Assembly: GCF_000620105.1 (NCBI RefSeq)
Contig: NZ_JHVK01000003.1
Span: 203,529 to 267,528 of the forward strand
Length of the DNA stretch: 64,000 nt
DNA from: Microvirgula aerodenitrificans DSM 15089
GTDB taxonomy: Bacteria > Pseudomonadota > Gammaproteobacteria > Burkholderiales > Aquaspirillaceae
Direction of reading: 5' to 3'
In this document: positions 16,412 to 25,958 of the stretch, one piece after another
Layout of the letters: every line of letters starts with the position of its first letter
Numbering within the stretch: the first letter of the stretch is position 1
Position numbers and translations under genes: made by a program
Notes under the pieces: generated by a model
Databases searched by the model: none
What the model was told of the DNA's origin: nothing
The model's input: the letters and a program-made list of their open reading frames with translations, nothing else

Positions 16412-17573
16412 GCAGCCCGTCCGGCCGGCGATCGAACAGCCGGACTTTCAGCAGCATCGACAGCAAGGCCAGTGCGGCGAACAGCCAGCCGCTCCACAGC
16501 GCGCCCTGCATGCCGTTCGCACTGATAAAGCCGCCGCCCACCGCCGAGCCGAGCATCACCCCCAGATTGGCGGCTGAAATGTACAGGCTGGTGGCAAAGG
16601 CCGGCGCCTCCGGCGCCGCGCTGGTCAGCCAGACCTGGCTGACCACCAGGCCGCTGGTGTGCACGGCCCCCCACAGCAGGCAGATGACGACCATCGCCAC
16701 CAGCGAGGGCGAGCCCAGGGTGAACAGGACCAGATAGGCCCCGCCCAGTACCAGCGGATACAGCACGGCCGTTCGCACCAGGTTTCGCCCGAGCAGGCGA
16801 CCGGCCAGCAGGTTGCCGGCTACGCCGCCAACGCCGAACACCACCAGCAGGACGCTGATTGCCTCGCCGCCCAGACCGGTCACGCGGGCCAGGTATTCCG
16901 CCGCATAGCTGTAGACGGAAAACATCGTCGCAAACACCAGCACGGTGGACAGGATGTTGAGCCACAGCGCGGGTTTGCGCAGGACCGCCGATGACCGCCC
17001 GGCGGCGGATCGGCTCCCCGGCGCCCCTGCCGGCAGCATCAGCAGCAGGCCGGCCCCCGCCACGCCGTTGACCAGCGCACAGAACAGGAACGACGCCTCC
17101 CAGGAAAAGCGCGTACCGATCCAGGCCGCAAGCGGTACCCCCAGCACCAGCCCCATGCTGGTGCCAACAAAGGCCATGGTGGTGGCGTGGGTGGCCCGCG
17201 ACGGCGGATACAGCGCCACGGCGGCGGCAAAGGCCTGCGCGAAGAACACCGGATGCAGCAGGGCCGGCACGATGCGCAGCAGCATCAGTGTGACGAAATC
17301 CGCCGCCCAGGCCGACAGCGCACTGCACGCGGCAAACACGAACAACGATCCCGCCAGGACCCGGCGACGGTCGAATCGCGACAGCCACAGCACCATGAAC
17401 GGTCCGCACACGGCCACGATCAGTGCGAACAACGCCACCAGCCAGCCGGCCCGGGCCACCGTGATGCCAAAACGATCGACGATCAGCGGCAGGATGCCGA
17501 CCACGCCAAATTCCACGGCGTACAGACCGAACAGCCCCAGCGCAATAAAGAACAGCGGGCGGGCGGCGTTCAT
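16401..17573 (-). CDS. Major facilitator superfamily transporter, DHA1/AraJ-like
   Basis: A 390-residue membrane protein with about twelve transmembrane helices. The N-half starts FFIALGLFGLYAVEFGVVGILPLI and carries the DHA1 motif-A-like loop LSRFDRRRV between helices 2 and 3. These proteins export sugars, drugs or metabolites by proton exchange. The start overlaps the stop of the serine hydrolase gene (ATGA), so the two are translationally coupled and controlled together, probably by the divergent LysR regulator. The substrate is unknown. Confidence 0.9.
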   Translation of the reverse strand: MNAARPLFFIALGLFGLYAVEFGVVGILPLIVDRFGITVARAGWLVALFALIVAVCGPFMVLWLSRFDRRRVLAGSLFVFAACSALSAWAADFVTLMLLRIVPALLHPVFFAQAFAAAVALYPPSRATHATTMAFVGTSMGLVLGVPLAAWIGTRFSWEASFLFCALVNGVAGAGLLLMLPAGAPGSRSAAGRSSAVLRKPALWLNILSTVLVFATMFSVYSYAAEYLARVTGLGGEAISVLLVVFGVGGVAGNLLAGRLLGRNLVRTAVLYPLVLGGAYLVLFTLGSPSLVAMVVICLLWGAVHTSGLVVSQVWLTSAAPEAPAFATSLYISAANLGVMLGSAVGGGFISANGMQGALWSGWLFAALALLSMLLKVRLFDRRPDGLLRH

Positions 17574-18763
17574 GGCTGCTTGCCGGACGCTGCCGCGTCC
17601 CCTCCGGCATAGACCGCGTCGCGCAATTCAGTGACAAAGCGGCCGGACATGCCCTCGTACAGCGTGTTGGTGAACGCGACCACACTCAGCCCGCACTGGC
17701 GGTCGACAAACCAGGAATGACCATAGGCCCCGCCCCAGCGCCAGGTGCCGGGAGACTCCGGCGAGGCGGCCAGCAGCGGATCGCGCAGTACGGAGAAACC
17801 GAGCCCGAAGCCGAAACCCGGCGCATTGGCCAGCGCCAGCTCGCCAGTCTGGTTGCGGCCCATTTCGTCCACCTGCGCAGCAGGCAGCAAGGGCGCCCCG
17901 CCCTGGCGCAGCACTTCCAGCAGCCGCAGCAGATCGCCGGCGCTGCCAACCATGCCGGCCCCGGCAGACGGATAGGCATCGCGGTCGACCGCACGTGCCG
18001 GCTGAAAGCGGATGCCGGCCGTATCCTCGAAAGCAGGCACGATATCCAGCTCCCGCATGCGCCTCGGCACCGGCGTGTCGCTGACATAGGCCGCCGCCAG
18101 CCGTCCGGCGTCGACGGCATGAAAGTCGGTGTCGTCCATCCCCAGCGGGACAGTCACCAGCGCCCGTACCGCCTGTGCCAGCGGCATGGCGCAGATCCGT
18201 TCGATCAGTGCGCCAAGCACGTCGGTCGCCAGCGAATAGCCCCAGCTGCTGCCCGGCACATAAGCCAGTGGCACACCGGCCAGCCGGCGCAGGTTCTCTG
18301 CCAGCGTGATGCCGGACCGATCCATGCCGTCGGAGATGCCGGCACGGGCATATGGCCCATCGCAATCGGCTTCAAGGAAGCGATAGCCGAGACCGGCGGT
18401 ATGGCTCAGCAACTGGCGTGGCGTGATTTGCGCCGGCGTGCCATCGGCCAGCCGGGGCTGAAAATCGGGCAGCCAGCAGGTGATGGGCGTATCCAGCATC
18501 AGCCGCTGCTGTGCCGCCAGCACCATCGCCGCAGTGCTGACAATCGGCTTGGACACCGAGGCCAGCCGGAACAGCGTGTCCACAGACATCGGCCGGCCGG
18601 CCTCGCGATCGGCCAGACCGGCGGCGCGCTGATGGCGCAACTGGCCATCCTGCGCGACCAGGACCACGGCCCCGACCAGCCGCTGCTCGCGCAGGGCCTG
18701 GTCAATGACGTGATCGATGCGGGTGGACAGGCTGCCCGGCAGGGGAACTGACGGAGGGAGCAT
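17570..18763 (-). CDS. Serine hydrolase, class C beta-lactamase / EstB-like esterase family
   Basis: A 397-residue protein with the SxxK nucleophile motif SVSK (about residues 70-73) and the tyrosine-containing second motif in WGYSLATDVLG. These are typical of EstB-type esterases and D-aminopeptidase-like serine hydrolases rather than true beta-lactamases. There is no signal peptide at the N-terminus (MLPPSVPLPGSLS), so a cytoplasmic location is expected. It is coupled to the MFS gene, so hydrolysis of an imported or exported compound is a reasonable inference. Ribosome binding site GAGG precedes ATG 18763. Confidence 0.88.
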   Translation of the reverse strand: MLPPSVPLPGSLSTRIDHVIDQALREQRLVGAVVLVAQDGQLRHQRAAGLADREAGRPMSVDTLFRLASVSKPIVSTAAMVLAAQQRLMLDTPITCWLPDFQPRLADGTPAQITPRQLLSHTAGLGYRFLEADCDGPYARAGISDGMDRSGITLAENLRRLAGVPLAYVPGSSWGYSLATDVLGALIERICAMPLAQAVRALVTVPLGMDDTDFHAVDAGRLAAAYVSDTPVPRRMRELDIVPAFEDTAGIRFQPARAVDRDAYPSAGAGMVGSAGDLLRLLEVLRQGGAPLLPAAQVDEMGRNQTGELALANAPGFGFGLGFSVLRDPLLAASPESPGTWRWGGAYGHSWFVDRQCGLSVVAFTNTLYEGMSGRFVTELRDAVYAGGDAAASGKQP

Positions 18764-18878
18764 GGAGAAACCTCGGCAATGAGTGGAATGCCGATGATGA
18801 AAGCCGCCAGACTAAAGAAAAAGTAGGCTAGTGTTCCTGGATATACGGAACTTTATGTCCGCAATAAAGGGGAGAGGC

Positions 18879-19760
18879 ATGGATAGCCTGAACGGGGTCA
18901 CTGTGTTTGTGCAGGTGGCCGACACGCGCAGCTTTGTCGCGGCCGGCCGCCAGCTTGGCGTGTCGGCCTCGGCCGTGGGCAAGAGCGTGGCGCGGCTGGA
19001 GGACAAACTCGGGGTGCGCCTGTTTCATCGCAGCACGCGCAGCATCACGCTGACAGCGGAAGGCACGCTGTTCCTGGCGCGCAGCCGGCGCATTCTGGCC
19101 GAGCTGGAAGCCGCCGAACTGGAGCTGTCGCACAGCGCCGCCGCGCCGCGCGGGCGCCTGCGCGTCAGCCTGCCACTGGTCAGTTCGCTGGTGCTGCCGG
19201 TGCTGGCCGACTTCATGCATCACTATCCCGAGATCGAGCTCGACCTCGATTTCACCGACCGGATGGTGGACGTGATCGACGAAGGCTTCGATGCCGTGGT
19301 GCGAACCGGCGAGCCCACCGACTCGCGGCTGTCGTCCCGCCTGCTGGGCCACTACCGGCTGCAACTGGTCGCTTCACCGGCGTATTTTGCCCGTCACGGC
19401 CAGCCCCTGAGCCCTGCCGACCTGGTCCGCCACCGCTGCCTGCACTACCGCTTTCCGAACTCCGGCAAGCTCGAAGCCTGGCCGTTCATCGGTGGCGACG
19501 CCGTGGCGCCGGTGCTGCCGACATCCATGATCTGCAACAACATCGAGACCCGGCTGTGCTTCGCCCTGCGCGGGCTCGGCATCACTTGCCTGCCCGACTT
19601 CGCCATCCGCGAGGCGCTGGCCGACGGCAGGCTGCAAAGCGTGCTCGACGAGCATGTCGACCACAGCGGCAGCTTCCGGCTGTTGTGGCCGTCGGGCCGA
19701 CAGGCATCGCCAAAGCTGCGGGTGTTCATTGATTTTCTTTGCGAGCGGGTTTTCGCATAA
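18879..19760 (+). CDS. LysR-family transcriptional regulator
   Basis: A 293-residue LysR protein. A winged helix-turn-helix (residues 1-60; SFVAAGRQLGVSASAVGKSVARLE) is followed by a LysR substrate-binding domain (about 90-290). It is divergent from the hydrolase-MFS pair and probably controls it. I start at ATG 18879, which has GGGGAGAGG seven bases upstream and gives the usual family N-terminus; an upstream in-frame start would add 16 residues. A terminator follows. Confidence 0.92.
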   Translation: MDSLNGVTVFVQVADTRSFVAAGRQLGVSASAVGKSVARLEDKLGVRLFHRSTRSITLTAEGTLFLARSRRILAELEAAELELSHSAAAPRGRLRVSLPLVSSLVLPVLADFMHHYPEIELDLDFTDRMVDVIDEGFDAVVRTGEPTDSRLSSRLLGHYRLQLVASPAYFARHGQPLSPADLVRHRCLHYRFPNSGKLEAWPFIGGDAVAPVLPTSMICNNIETRLCFALRGLGITCLPDFAIREALADGRLQSVLDEHVDHSGSFRLLWPSGRQASPKLRVFIDFLCERVFA

Positions 19761-19778
19761 GCCGGCATTGCACAGACA

Positions 19779-19810
19779 AAAACCCCCTGCCGGATACGGC
19801 AGGGGGTTTT
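19779..19810. terminator. Bidirectional terminator between lysR and gdh
   Basis: A 14-bp perfect stem, AAAACCCCCTGCCG with CGGCAGGGGGTTTT, and a GATA loop. The A and T tracts let it stop transcription from both the LysR gene and the convergent glutamate dehydrogenase gene. Confidence 0.9.
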
Positions 19811-19835
19811 CCGTTTCTGCAACGCAGCGGGTCGA

Positions 19836-22800
19836 TTACGCCATCAGCTGATTGGCGATCTCGCGCATGCCGGCGGACAGCATGGCCAGATCCAGCTGAC
19901 CGTAGCCCTTCAGCTCGGCCTGGGTCTGGCGCACGGCGACCAGCGCGCCGTCACGGCCGGACAGCCAGCTGGACGCGTAGTCGTCGGCACCGCATGCCGG
20001 GCACGCCAGCGCCGTGCTGGCCAGTTCGCGATGCAGACGATACAGGTCGTCGCGCAGGGCGGTACGGGCCAGCGACTGCCAGCGGTTGTCGCGCGGCAGG
20101 CGCGTCACGGCCTGGCTCAGCCAGTCGAGTTCCAGTTCGCGACCGAGCGCATAGTAGGTACGCGCAGCCACCACCAGTTCGACGCCGCTGGCGCGGGCCA
20201 GTTCGATGATGTCGAAGAACGCCGGAACGAATTCCAGCCGCGCCAGCGTCAGTGCCAGGCTTTCCGGTACGCCAGCCTCGATCCAGGCCAGCTGGCGGCT
20301 GGCAACGCGGGTGTTCAGCGTCGTCGGCACCAGGTCCGGCAAGGCGGCGAGCAGGGTCTGCGCGCCATCGTGGAACTGGGCCACTGCATCGGCCACACCG
20401 CTGTAGTTCTTGCGATTGCGCAGCAGCCAGCGGCAGGCACGCTCGATCAGCGTGCGGATCTCGACCATCAGTTCGACCTGCAGGTCGGCCGGTGCCCGGT
20501 TGTCCAGCGCCTCGATCGCACGCCACAGGCTTTCGGCACCGAAAATGTGGTCGGCAGCCCAGAACGCGCGGGCGATATCGGCCGCCGGCAGGTTGGTTTC
20601 TTCCTGCATGCGGAAGGCGAAGGTCGCCCCCATCCGGTTCACTACCCGGTTGGCCAGCTGGTTGGCGATGATTTCGCGCCGCAGGTGGTGCGACTTCATC
20701 GCTTCGCCGAAGCGCTGCTGCAGCGGGTGCGGGAAGTAGTCGACCAGCACCGGTTCGAAGTCGGCGCCATCCGGCAGGTCGCTGGCCAGCAGCGCCTTGT
20801 CGAGCGAGATCTTGCTGTAGGCGAGCAGCACGGCCACTTCCGGGCTGGTCAGCCCCTGCTTGGCCAGGCGGCGCTCGTTGATCTCGTCGTCGTTCGGCAG
20901 GAACTCGATCTGGCGCTTCAGTTCGCCGGTCTTTTCCAGATGGCCGATCATGCGCTGCTGCGCATTCAGCATGCCCAGGCTGTTGGCGCGGTTGATCGCC
21001 AGGATCTGCGTCTGCAGGTAGTTGTTGCGCAGCACCAGCTGGCCGACTTCGTCGGTCATTTCCGCCAGCAGGTCATTGCGCTGCTTCAGCGTCATGTCGC
21101 CGGCCTGGATCACCGAACCCAGCAGGATCTTGATGTTGACCTCATGGTCGGAGCAGTCGACACCCGCCGAATTGTCGATGGCGTCGGTGCAGATCAGCCC
21201 GCCCTTGCGCGCGAACTCGATGCGGCCACGCTGGGTCGCGCCCAGGTTGCCGCCCTCGCCGACCACACGCACATTCAGGTCGCAGCCGTCGACACGCAGG
21301 CCGTCGCTGGCGCGGTCACGCGCATCGGCATGGCTTTCGCTGCTGGCCTTGATGTAGGTCCCGATACCGCCGTTGTACAGCAGGTCGGCTTCCGCCTTGA
21401 GGATCTCGTGGATCAGCTCGGTCGGTGCCATGCTGGTGCGCTCGGTCTTCAGCCACGCCCTGACCTCAGGCGTCAGCTCGATCGACTTGGCGCTGCGCGG
21501 GTAGATGCCGCCGCCCTGCGAAATCAGCGCCGCGTTGTAGTCGGCCCAGCTCGAACGCGGCAGATTGAACAGCCGTGCGCGCTCGGCGAACGAGGCAGCA
21601 GCATCCGGGTTCGGGTCGAGGAACACATGGCGATGGTCGAACGCGGCGATCAGCCGGATATGTTCGGACAGCAGCATGCCGTTGCCGAACACGTCGCCGG
21701 ACATGTCGCCAATACCGATGACGGTAAAGTCCTCGTTCTGGATATCGCGGCCCAGGTGGCGGAAGTGGCGCTTGACCGACTCCCATGCACCACGGGCGGT
21801 GATGCCCATCTTCTTGTGGTCGTAGCCGGCCGAGCCGCCGGACGCGAACGCGTCGTCGAGCCAGAAGCCGTATTCGGCCGACACGCCGTTGGCAATGTCG
21901 GAGAACGTTGCCGTGCCCTTGTCGGCCGCTACCACCAGGTACGGATCGTCGGCATCCAGCCGCACCACGTCGGCCGGCGGCACGACCTTGCCGGTCACCA
22001 GGTTGTCGGTAATGTCGAGCAGGCCGGAAATGAAGGTCTTGTAGCAGGCGATGCCTTCAGCCAGCCAGGCTTCGCGGTCGGTCGACGGCGGCAGCTGCTT
22101 GCAGACGAAACCGCCCTTCGAGCCCTGCGGCACGATGACCGAGTTCTTGACCATCTGCGCCTTGACCAGACCCAGCACTTCGGTACGGAAGTCTTCCATG
22201 CGGTCGGACCAGCGCAGGCCACCGCGGGCGACCTTGGAGCCGCGCAGGTGCACACCCTCGACGCGGGTGCCGTAAACCCAGATCTCGTACAGCGGCTTCG
22301 GGTCCGGCAGGAACGGGATCGCGCCGGATTCGAGCTTGAACGACATGTAGGCCTTCGGCTGGCCGTCGCGGGCAGTCTGGAAGTAGTTCGAGCGGCGAAT
22401 GGCGAGAATGACCGTCAGCAGACCGTTGAGGATGCGGTCCTCGTCGAGGTTGGCCACATTGGCCAGTGCATCGCGGATCTCGCCCAGCAGCCGTTCCGCC
22501 TCTTCGGCGCTGGCGCGGGCCGGATTCTGCCGTGCGTGGAACAGCGCGACCAGACGGGTGGTGATGGCCGGATAGCCAGCCACGCACTGTTCGACATACT
22601 GCTGGCTGAAGGTCAGACCGGCCTGGCGCAGGTACTTGGCCAGCGCGCGGACCAGCGCGATCTCGCGCCAGTCGAGCCCGGCAACCAGCGCCAGGCGGTT
22701 GAAACCGTCGCTTTCCAGCAGCCCGCGCGAGATGGCCATCAGCACGTTCTGCAGGTTTTCGCGGGTGGCGTCGTCTTCCAGCGCTTCGGCGGCGACGTCG

Positions 22801-24629
22801 AGGCCGAAATCATTCAGCCACAGGTCGATGCCGTCGGCGCGGTTGACCCGGTACGGGCGTTCGTCCTGCACCTTGACGCCGAGGTTTTCCAGGATCGGCA
22901 TGCTCTGCGACAGGCTGACCGGCGAACCGAAGCGGAACACCTTCAGGTGCCAGCCGCTGCCAAGCCGCGACAGCGGGCGGTAGAGCTTGAACGCGATCGG
23001 ACGCTCGCTGGTCAGCGCGTCGAGGCGGGCGATGTCGGTCACGGCATTGCGCGGTGCAAACTCATCGCGATAGGCAAGCGGGAACGCAGCCTTGTACAGG
23101 TTCTGCAGCCGGTTGCCGTCTTCCTCGCCGCGCTGCTCGATCAGTTGCTGATGCAGCTCATCGACCCAGCCGCGTGCGACACGGGCGATTTCCGCTTCGA
23201 TGTCGTCGACGTCGTATTCCGGCAGCGACGCGTCCTGGATATTGACGATGTAGTGCACGCGCGCCAGGTTGGCATCGGCCACCGAGACCGAGAACTCGCA
23301 CGACTTGCCGTTGAAGGCGTCAAGCAGGATCTTCTCGACCCTGACCCGCAGTTCGGTATTGAAGCTGTCGCGCGGGATGAACACCAGGCAGCTGACGTAG
23401 CGGTGGTAGATGTCGGTACGCGCGAACAGGCGGACGCGCGGGCGTTCCTGCAGGTTGACCAGGCCCTGGGCGATGGTCAGCAGTGCATCGGTCGGGATTT
23501 CGAACAGTTCGTCGCGCGGATAGGTTTCCAGCACGAAGTTCAGCGTCTTGGCCTTGTAGCTGTCATCGACGAAGTCGCACAGCCGCACCACTTCGGCAAT
23601 CTTGTGCCGAAGGATCGGAATGTCCTTCGGCGACGTGTGGTAGGCGCTGGCGGTGTACAGGCCGAGAATGCGGCGTTCGCCGACCACACTGCCGTCGGCG
23701 CCGAATTTCTTCACCGCCACGTAGTCGAGGTGGGCTGCGCGGTGGATGCGCGAAATCGACTGCGACTTGTTCAGCACCAGCGCCTGCGGATCGCGGGCAC
23801 GGGCCTTCATCTGTTCCGGCAGTTGCTCGAAGCTGCCGGAGAACTGCTTGCCGCCCTGGTTGCGCAGGATGCCCAGACCGCTGTCGGCGACGATGCGCAG
23901 TGCATCGTGACCATCACGTTCGACGAGGTCATAGTCGCAATAGCCCATCAGCACAAAGTGGCTGTCGGCCATCCACTCCAGGAAGGCGGCTTCTTCAGCG
24001 TCGCCGGGACGGCCGGCCAGTTCGGTCTGCAGCTCGCCCAGACGCTCGCGCATCGCCGGCTGGTCGACCACGGCGGCACGCACCGCGTCCAGTACCTGCG
24101 CCAGTTCGGCGTTCAGGCTGTCCAGCAGTGCCGCGTCGGTCACGCGGTCGATTTCGATATGGATGAACGATTCCAGCGGCAGCGTGCGGTCTTCGGTGCG
24201 GCGGATCTCGGTAATGGCGCCGGCGGCATCGCGGCCGACCGACAGCACCGGGTGGACCAGTTCGTGCAGCGCCAGGTTGTGGCGGGCCAGGAACATCGCC
24301 AGCGAGTCGATCAGGAACGGCATGTCGTCATTGACGATCTCGATCACCGAGTGGGTCGACTGCCAGCCGTGGCGTTCAAGCTCCGGGTTGTAGATGCGCG
24401 CCTTGTGCGTGCCGGGCTGGCGAACGCGGGCGAATTCGATATGCGCCATCGCCGCGCCGAACAGATCCTGCGCGGACGAGCGCTTCAGATCGGCAGCTTC
24501 GGCTTCCTCGTAGTACGCGTGGAATACCGTCGCCATGCGTTTGGCCTGCTCTGCGGACAGCGACTGACGGGCTACGTCGTCGATTGCCGCGATCAACTGG
24601 GCCAACTCGGTCTTGTTATTGAGAGACAT
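19836..24629 (-). CDS. gdhB: NAD-specific glutamate dehydrogenase, large (GDH-180-like) type
   Basis: A 1597-residue member of the large bacterial NAD-GDH family (Bac_GDH), which oxidatively deaminates glutamate to 2-oxoglutarate and ammonia. The long N-terminal regulatory region holds ACT-like segments. The catalytic dehydrogenase part lies around residues 780-1200, with the substrate lysine region GSKGGFVCK and the dinucleotide segment VVGEGGNLGAT. It matches family length. ATG 24629 follows AAGAGGAG. In Pseudomonas aeruginosa gdhB is arginine-induced through ArgR. Here the gene is divergent from an arginine-type cluster, which supports a role in arginine/glutamate catabolism. Confidence 0.96.
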   Translation of the reverse strand: MSLNNKTELAQLIAAIDDVARQSLSAEQAKRMATVFHAYYEEAEAADLKRSSAQDLFGAAMAHIEFARVRQPGTHKARIYNPELERHGWQSTHSVIEIVNDDMPFLIDSLAMFLARHNLALHELVHPVLSVGRDAAGAITEIRRTEDRTLPLESFIHIEIDRVTDAALLDSLNAELAQVLDAVRAAVVDQPAMRERLGELQTELAGRPGDAEEAAFLEWMADSHFVLMGYCDYDLVERDGHDALRIVADSGLGILRNQGGKQFSGSFEQLPEQMKARARDPQALVLNKSQSISRIHRAAHLDYVAVKKFGADGSVVGERRILGLYTASAYHTSPKDIPILRHKIAEVVRLCDFVDDSYKAKTLNFVLETYPRDELFEIPTDALLTIAQGLVNLQERPRVRLFARTDIYHRYVSCLVFIPRDSFNTELRVRVEKILLDAFNGKSCEFSVSVADANLARVHYIVNIQDASLPEYDVDDIEAEIARVARGWVDELHQQLIEQRGEEDGNRLQNLYKAAFPLAYRDEFAPRNAVTDIARLDALTSERPIAFKLYRPLSRLGSGWHLKVFRFGSPVSLSQSMPILENLGVKVQDERPYRVNRADGIDLWLNDFGLDVAAEALEDDATRENLQNVLMAISRGLLESDGFNRLALVAGLDWREIALVRALAKYLRQAGLTFSQQYVEQCVAGYPAITTRLVALFHARQNPARASAEEAERLLGEIRDALANVANLDEDRILNGLLTVILAIRRSNYFQTARDGQPKAYMSFKLESGAIPFLPDPKPLYEIWVYGTRVEGVHLRGSKVARGGLRWSDRMEDFRTEVLGLVKAQMVKNSVIVPQGSKGGFVCKQLPPSTDREAWLAEGIACYKTFISGLLDITDNLVTGKVVPPADVVRLDADDPYLVVAADKGTATFSDIANGVSAEYGFWLDDAFASGGSAGYDHKKMGITARGAWESVKRHFRHLGRDIQNEDFTVIGIGDMSGDVFGNGMLLSEHIRLIAAFDHRHVFLDPNPDAAASFAERARLFNLPRSSWADYNAALISQGGGIYPRSAKSIELTPEVRAWLKTERTSMAPTELIHEILKAEADLLYNGGIGTYIKASSESHADARDRASDGLRVDGCDLNVRVVGEGGNLGATQRGRIEFARKGGLICTDAIDNSAGVDCSDHEVNIKILLGSVIQAGDMTLKQRNDLLAEMTDEVGQLVLRNNYLQTQILAINRANSLGMLNAQQRMIGHLEKTGELKRQIEFLPNDDEINERRLAKQGLTSPEVAVLLAYSKISLDKALLASDLPDGADFEPVLVDYFPHPLQQRFGEAMKSHHLRREIIANQLANRVVNRMGATFAFRMQEETNLPAADIARAFWAADHIFGAESLWRAIEALDNRAPADLQVELMVEIRTLIERACRWLLRNRKNYSGVADAVAQFHDGAQTLLAALPDLVPTTLNTRVASRQLAWIEAGVPESLALTLARLEFVPAFFDIIELARASGVELVVAARTYYALGRELELDWLSQAVTRLPRDNRWQSLARTALRDDLYRLHRELASTALACPACGADDYASSWLSGRDGALVAVRQTQAELKGYGQLDLAMLSAGMREIANQLMA

Positions 24630-25167
24630 GATCTCCTCTTGAACGCCTTAGCGTTGTGTTGAAGGCTGCTGAGAGCGTCTTATGACCCCGCACACGGACC
24701 GTGACCGGCCGGCGGATGCGGGGACATGACACGCCCTGACATCGGACGTACAACCTGTGGATTCTAATCGTCAGTTGCGGCAACTCATTTCGGTTTTGCG
24801 ACGCTGCATTACAGCCGGAGCGCAGGATTGTCCGACAAAAACCGGCGGAAAGCGACGCTGACGAAAACGCCAGTTTCGCCCTGGCGACACGCATTTACAG
24901 CGCAAAAACACAAGAAAACACGAAACTTCATCAATTATCGCGATCCAGGCAATGATTAACCAACAAACAGACCGGAAAACAGTTTTTTCACCTGCCGCGA
25001 CCTTTTTGCACCGAACTTCCCGCCCGGATCCACTTTTCATTGTGAGGGTAAAATCCTCATGACACTATCCGCTGGCCGCTTCCGTCAGCATGGCGGGGCA
25101 GGACCGGAGCCGGCGGCGCATGCGACAAGACATGCCGGACCGGGTCAAGACAAGAGAGACAGAAGAG
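24630..25167. other. Divergent regulatory region, gdhB and the arginine-type cluster
   Basis: This 538-bp AT-richer stretch separates two divergently transcribed units and has no convincing gene. On the minus strand TGTCGC-N8-AA occurs at 24889-24874, the half-site pattern I recall for the Pseudomonas AraC-family ArgR protein. One-mismatch versions (CGTCGC...) lie at 24857 and 24803. A TAAAAT hexamer at 25049-25054 could be the -10 box of the rightward unit, but no good -35 box stands at proper spacing. Confidence 0.45.
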
Positions 25168-25932
25168 ATGAAGACACTCACCGCAGCCCTCGCCACCGCC
25201 GTGATGCTGGCCACCACCGCGGCCGGCGCCGAGACCCTCCGCTTCGGCATCGACGCCAATTATCCCCCTTTCGCCAAGCAGGGCGCGGACGGCAAGCTGC
25301 AAGGCTTCGATGTGGACATCTCCTATGCGCTGTGCACGGCCATGAAGGTCCAGTGCCAGATCGTGCCGCAGGACTGGGACGGTCTGATCCCGGCACTGAA
25401 CGCCAACAAGTTCGATGCCATCCTGTCGTCGATGCAGATTACCGATGAGCGGCGGAAGGCGGTCGACTTCAGCCACAAGTACTACAGCACCCCGGCACGC
25501 ATGGTTGCCCGCATCGGTACCAAAGTCGACCAGAATGCATTCCGGGGCAAGAAGATCGGCACGCTGCGCGCCTCGACGCAGGAAAAATTCGCACGCGACT
25601 ACTGGGGCAAGGCCGGGGCGACGGTGGTGTCGTACGGCAAGGCGCCTGAAGCCTTCCTCGACCTGACTGCCGGCCGCATCGACGGCGTGTTCGTCGACAG
25701 CGTGGTCGGCGAGACCGACTTCCTCAAACGGCCGCAAGCAAAGAACTTCGCCTTCGTCGGTCCGTCGTACAACGATCCCAGGTACTTCGGCGACGGCGCC
25801 GGCATCGCCGTGAAGAAAGGCAACACCGTACTGGTGCAGCGCCTGAACAAGGCCATTGACCAGATCCGCGCCGATGGTACCTACAGGAAAATCCAGGACC
25901 GCTACTTCAACTTCGACGTATACGGCAAGTAA
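25168..25932 (+). CDS. Basic amino acid-type periplasmic binding protein, AotJ/HisJ-like
   Basis: A 254-residue exported receptor. The signal peptide MKTLTAALATAVMLATTAAGA is followed by the mature start ETLRFGIDANYPPF, and the family-3 binding-protein motif GFDVDI is present. Late text such as GAGIAVKKGNT matches lysine/arginine/ornithine or histidine receptors. Start ATG 25168 has AGAAGAG upstream. It is followed by an AotO-like gene and an ArgR-like regulator gene, the order of the Pseudomonas aot operon. The permease and ATPase genes of that operon are absent here, so the receptor must dock to a transporter encoded elsewhere. Confidence 0.88.
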   Translation: MKTLTAALATAVMLATTAAGAETLRFGIDANYPPFAKQGADGKLQGFDVDISYALCTAMKVQCQIVPQDWDGLIPALNANKFDAILSSMQITDERRKAVDFSHKYYSTPARMVARIGTKVDQNAFRGKKIGTLRASTQEKFARDYWGKAGATVVSYGKAPEAFLDLTAGRIDGVFVDSVVGETDFLKRPQAKNFAFVGPSYNDPRYFGDGAGIAVKKGNTVLVQRLNKAIDQIRADGTYRKIQDRYFNFDVYGK

Positions 25933-25958
25933 GCCGCGCCGACACCGGAGAGCCACGC

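Noticed and set aside
20031-24662. A 1543-codon open frame on the plus strand
   Set aside because: It is the antisense shadow of the NAD-glutamate dehydrogenase gene, caused by high GC; its composition is His/Gln/Val/Arg-rich with no domain pattern.
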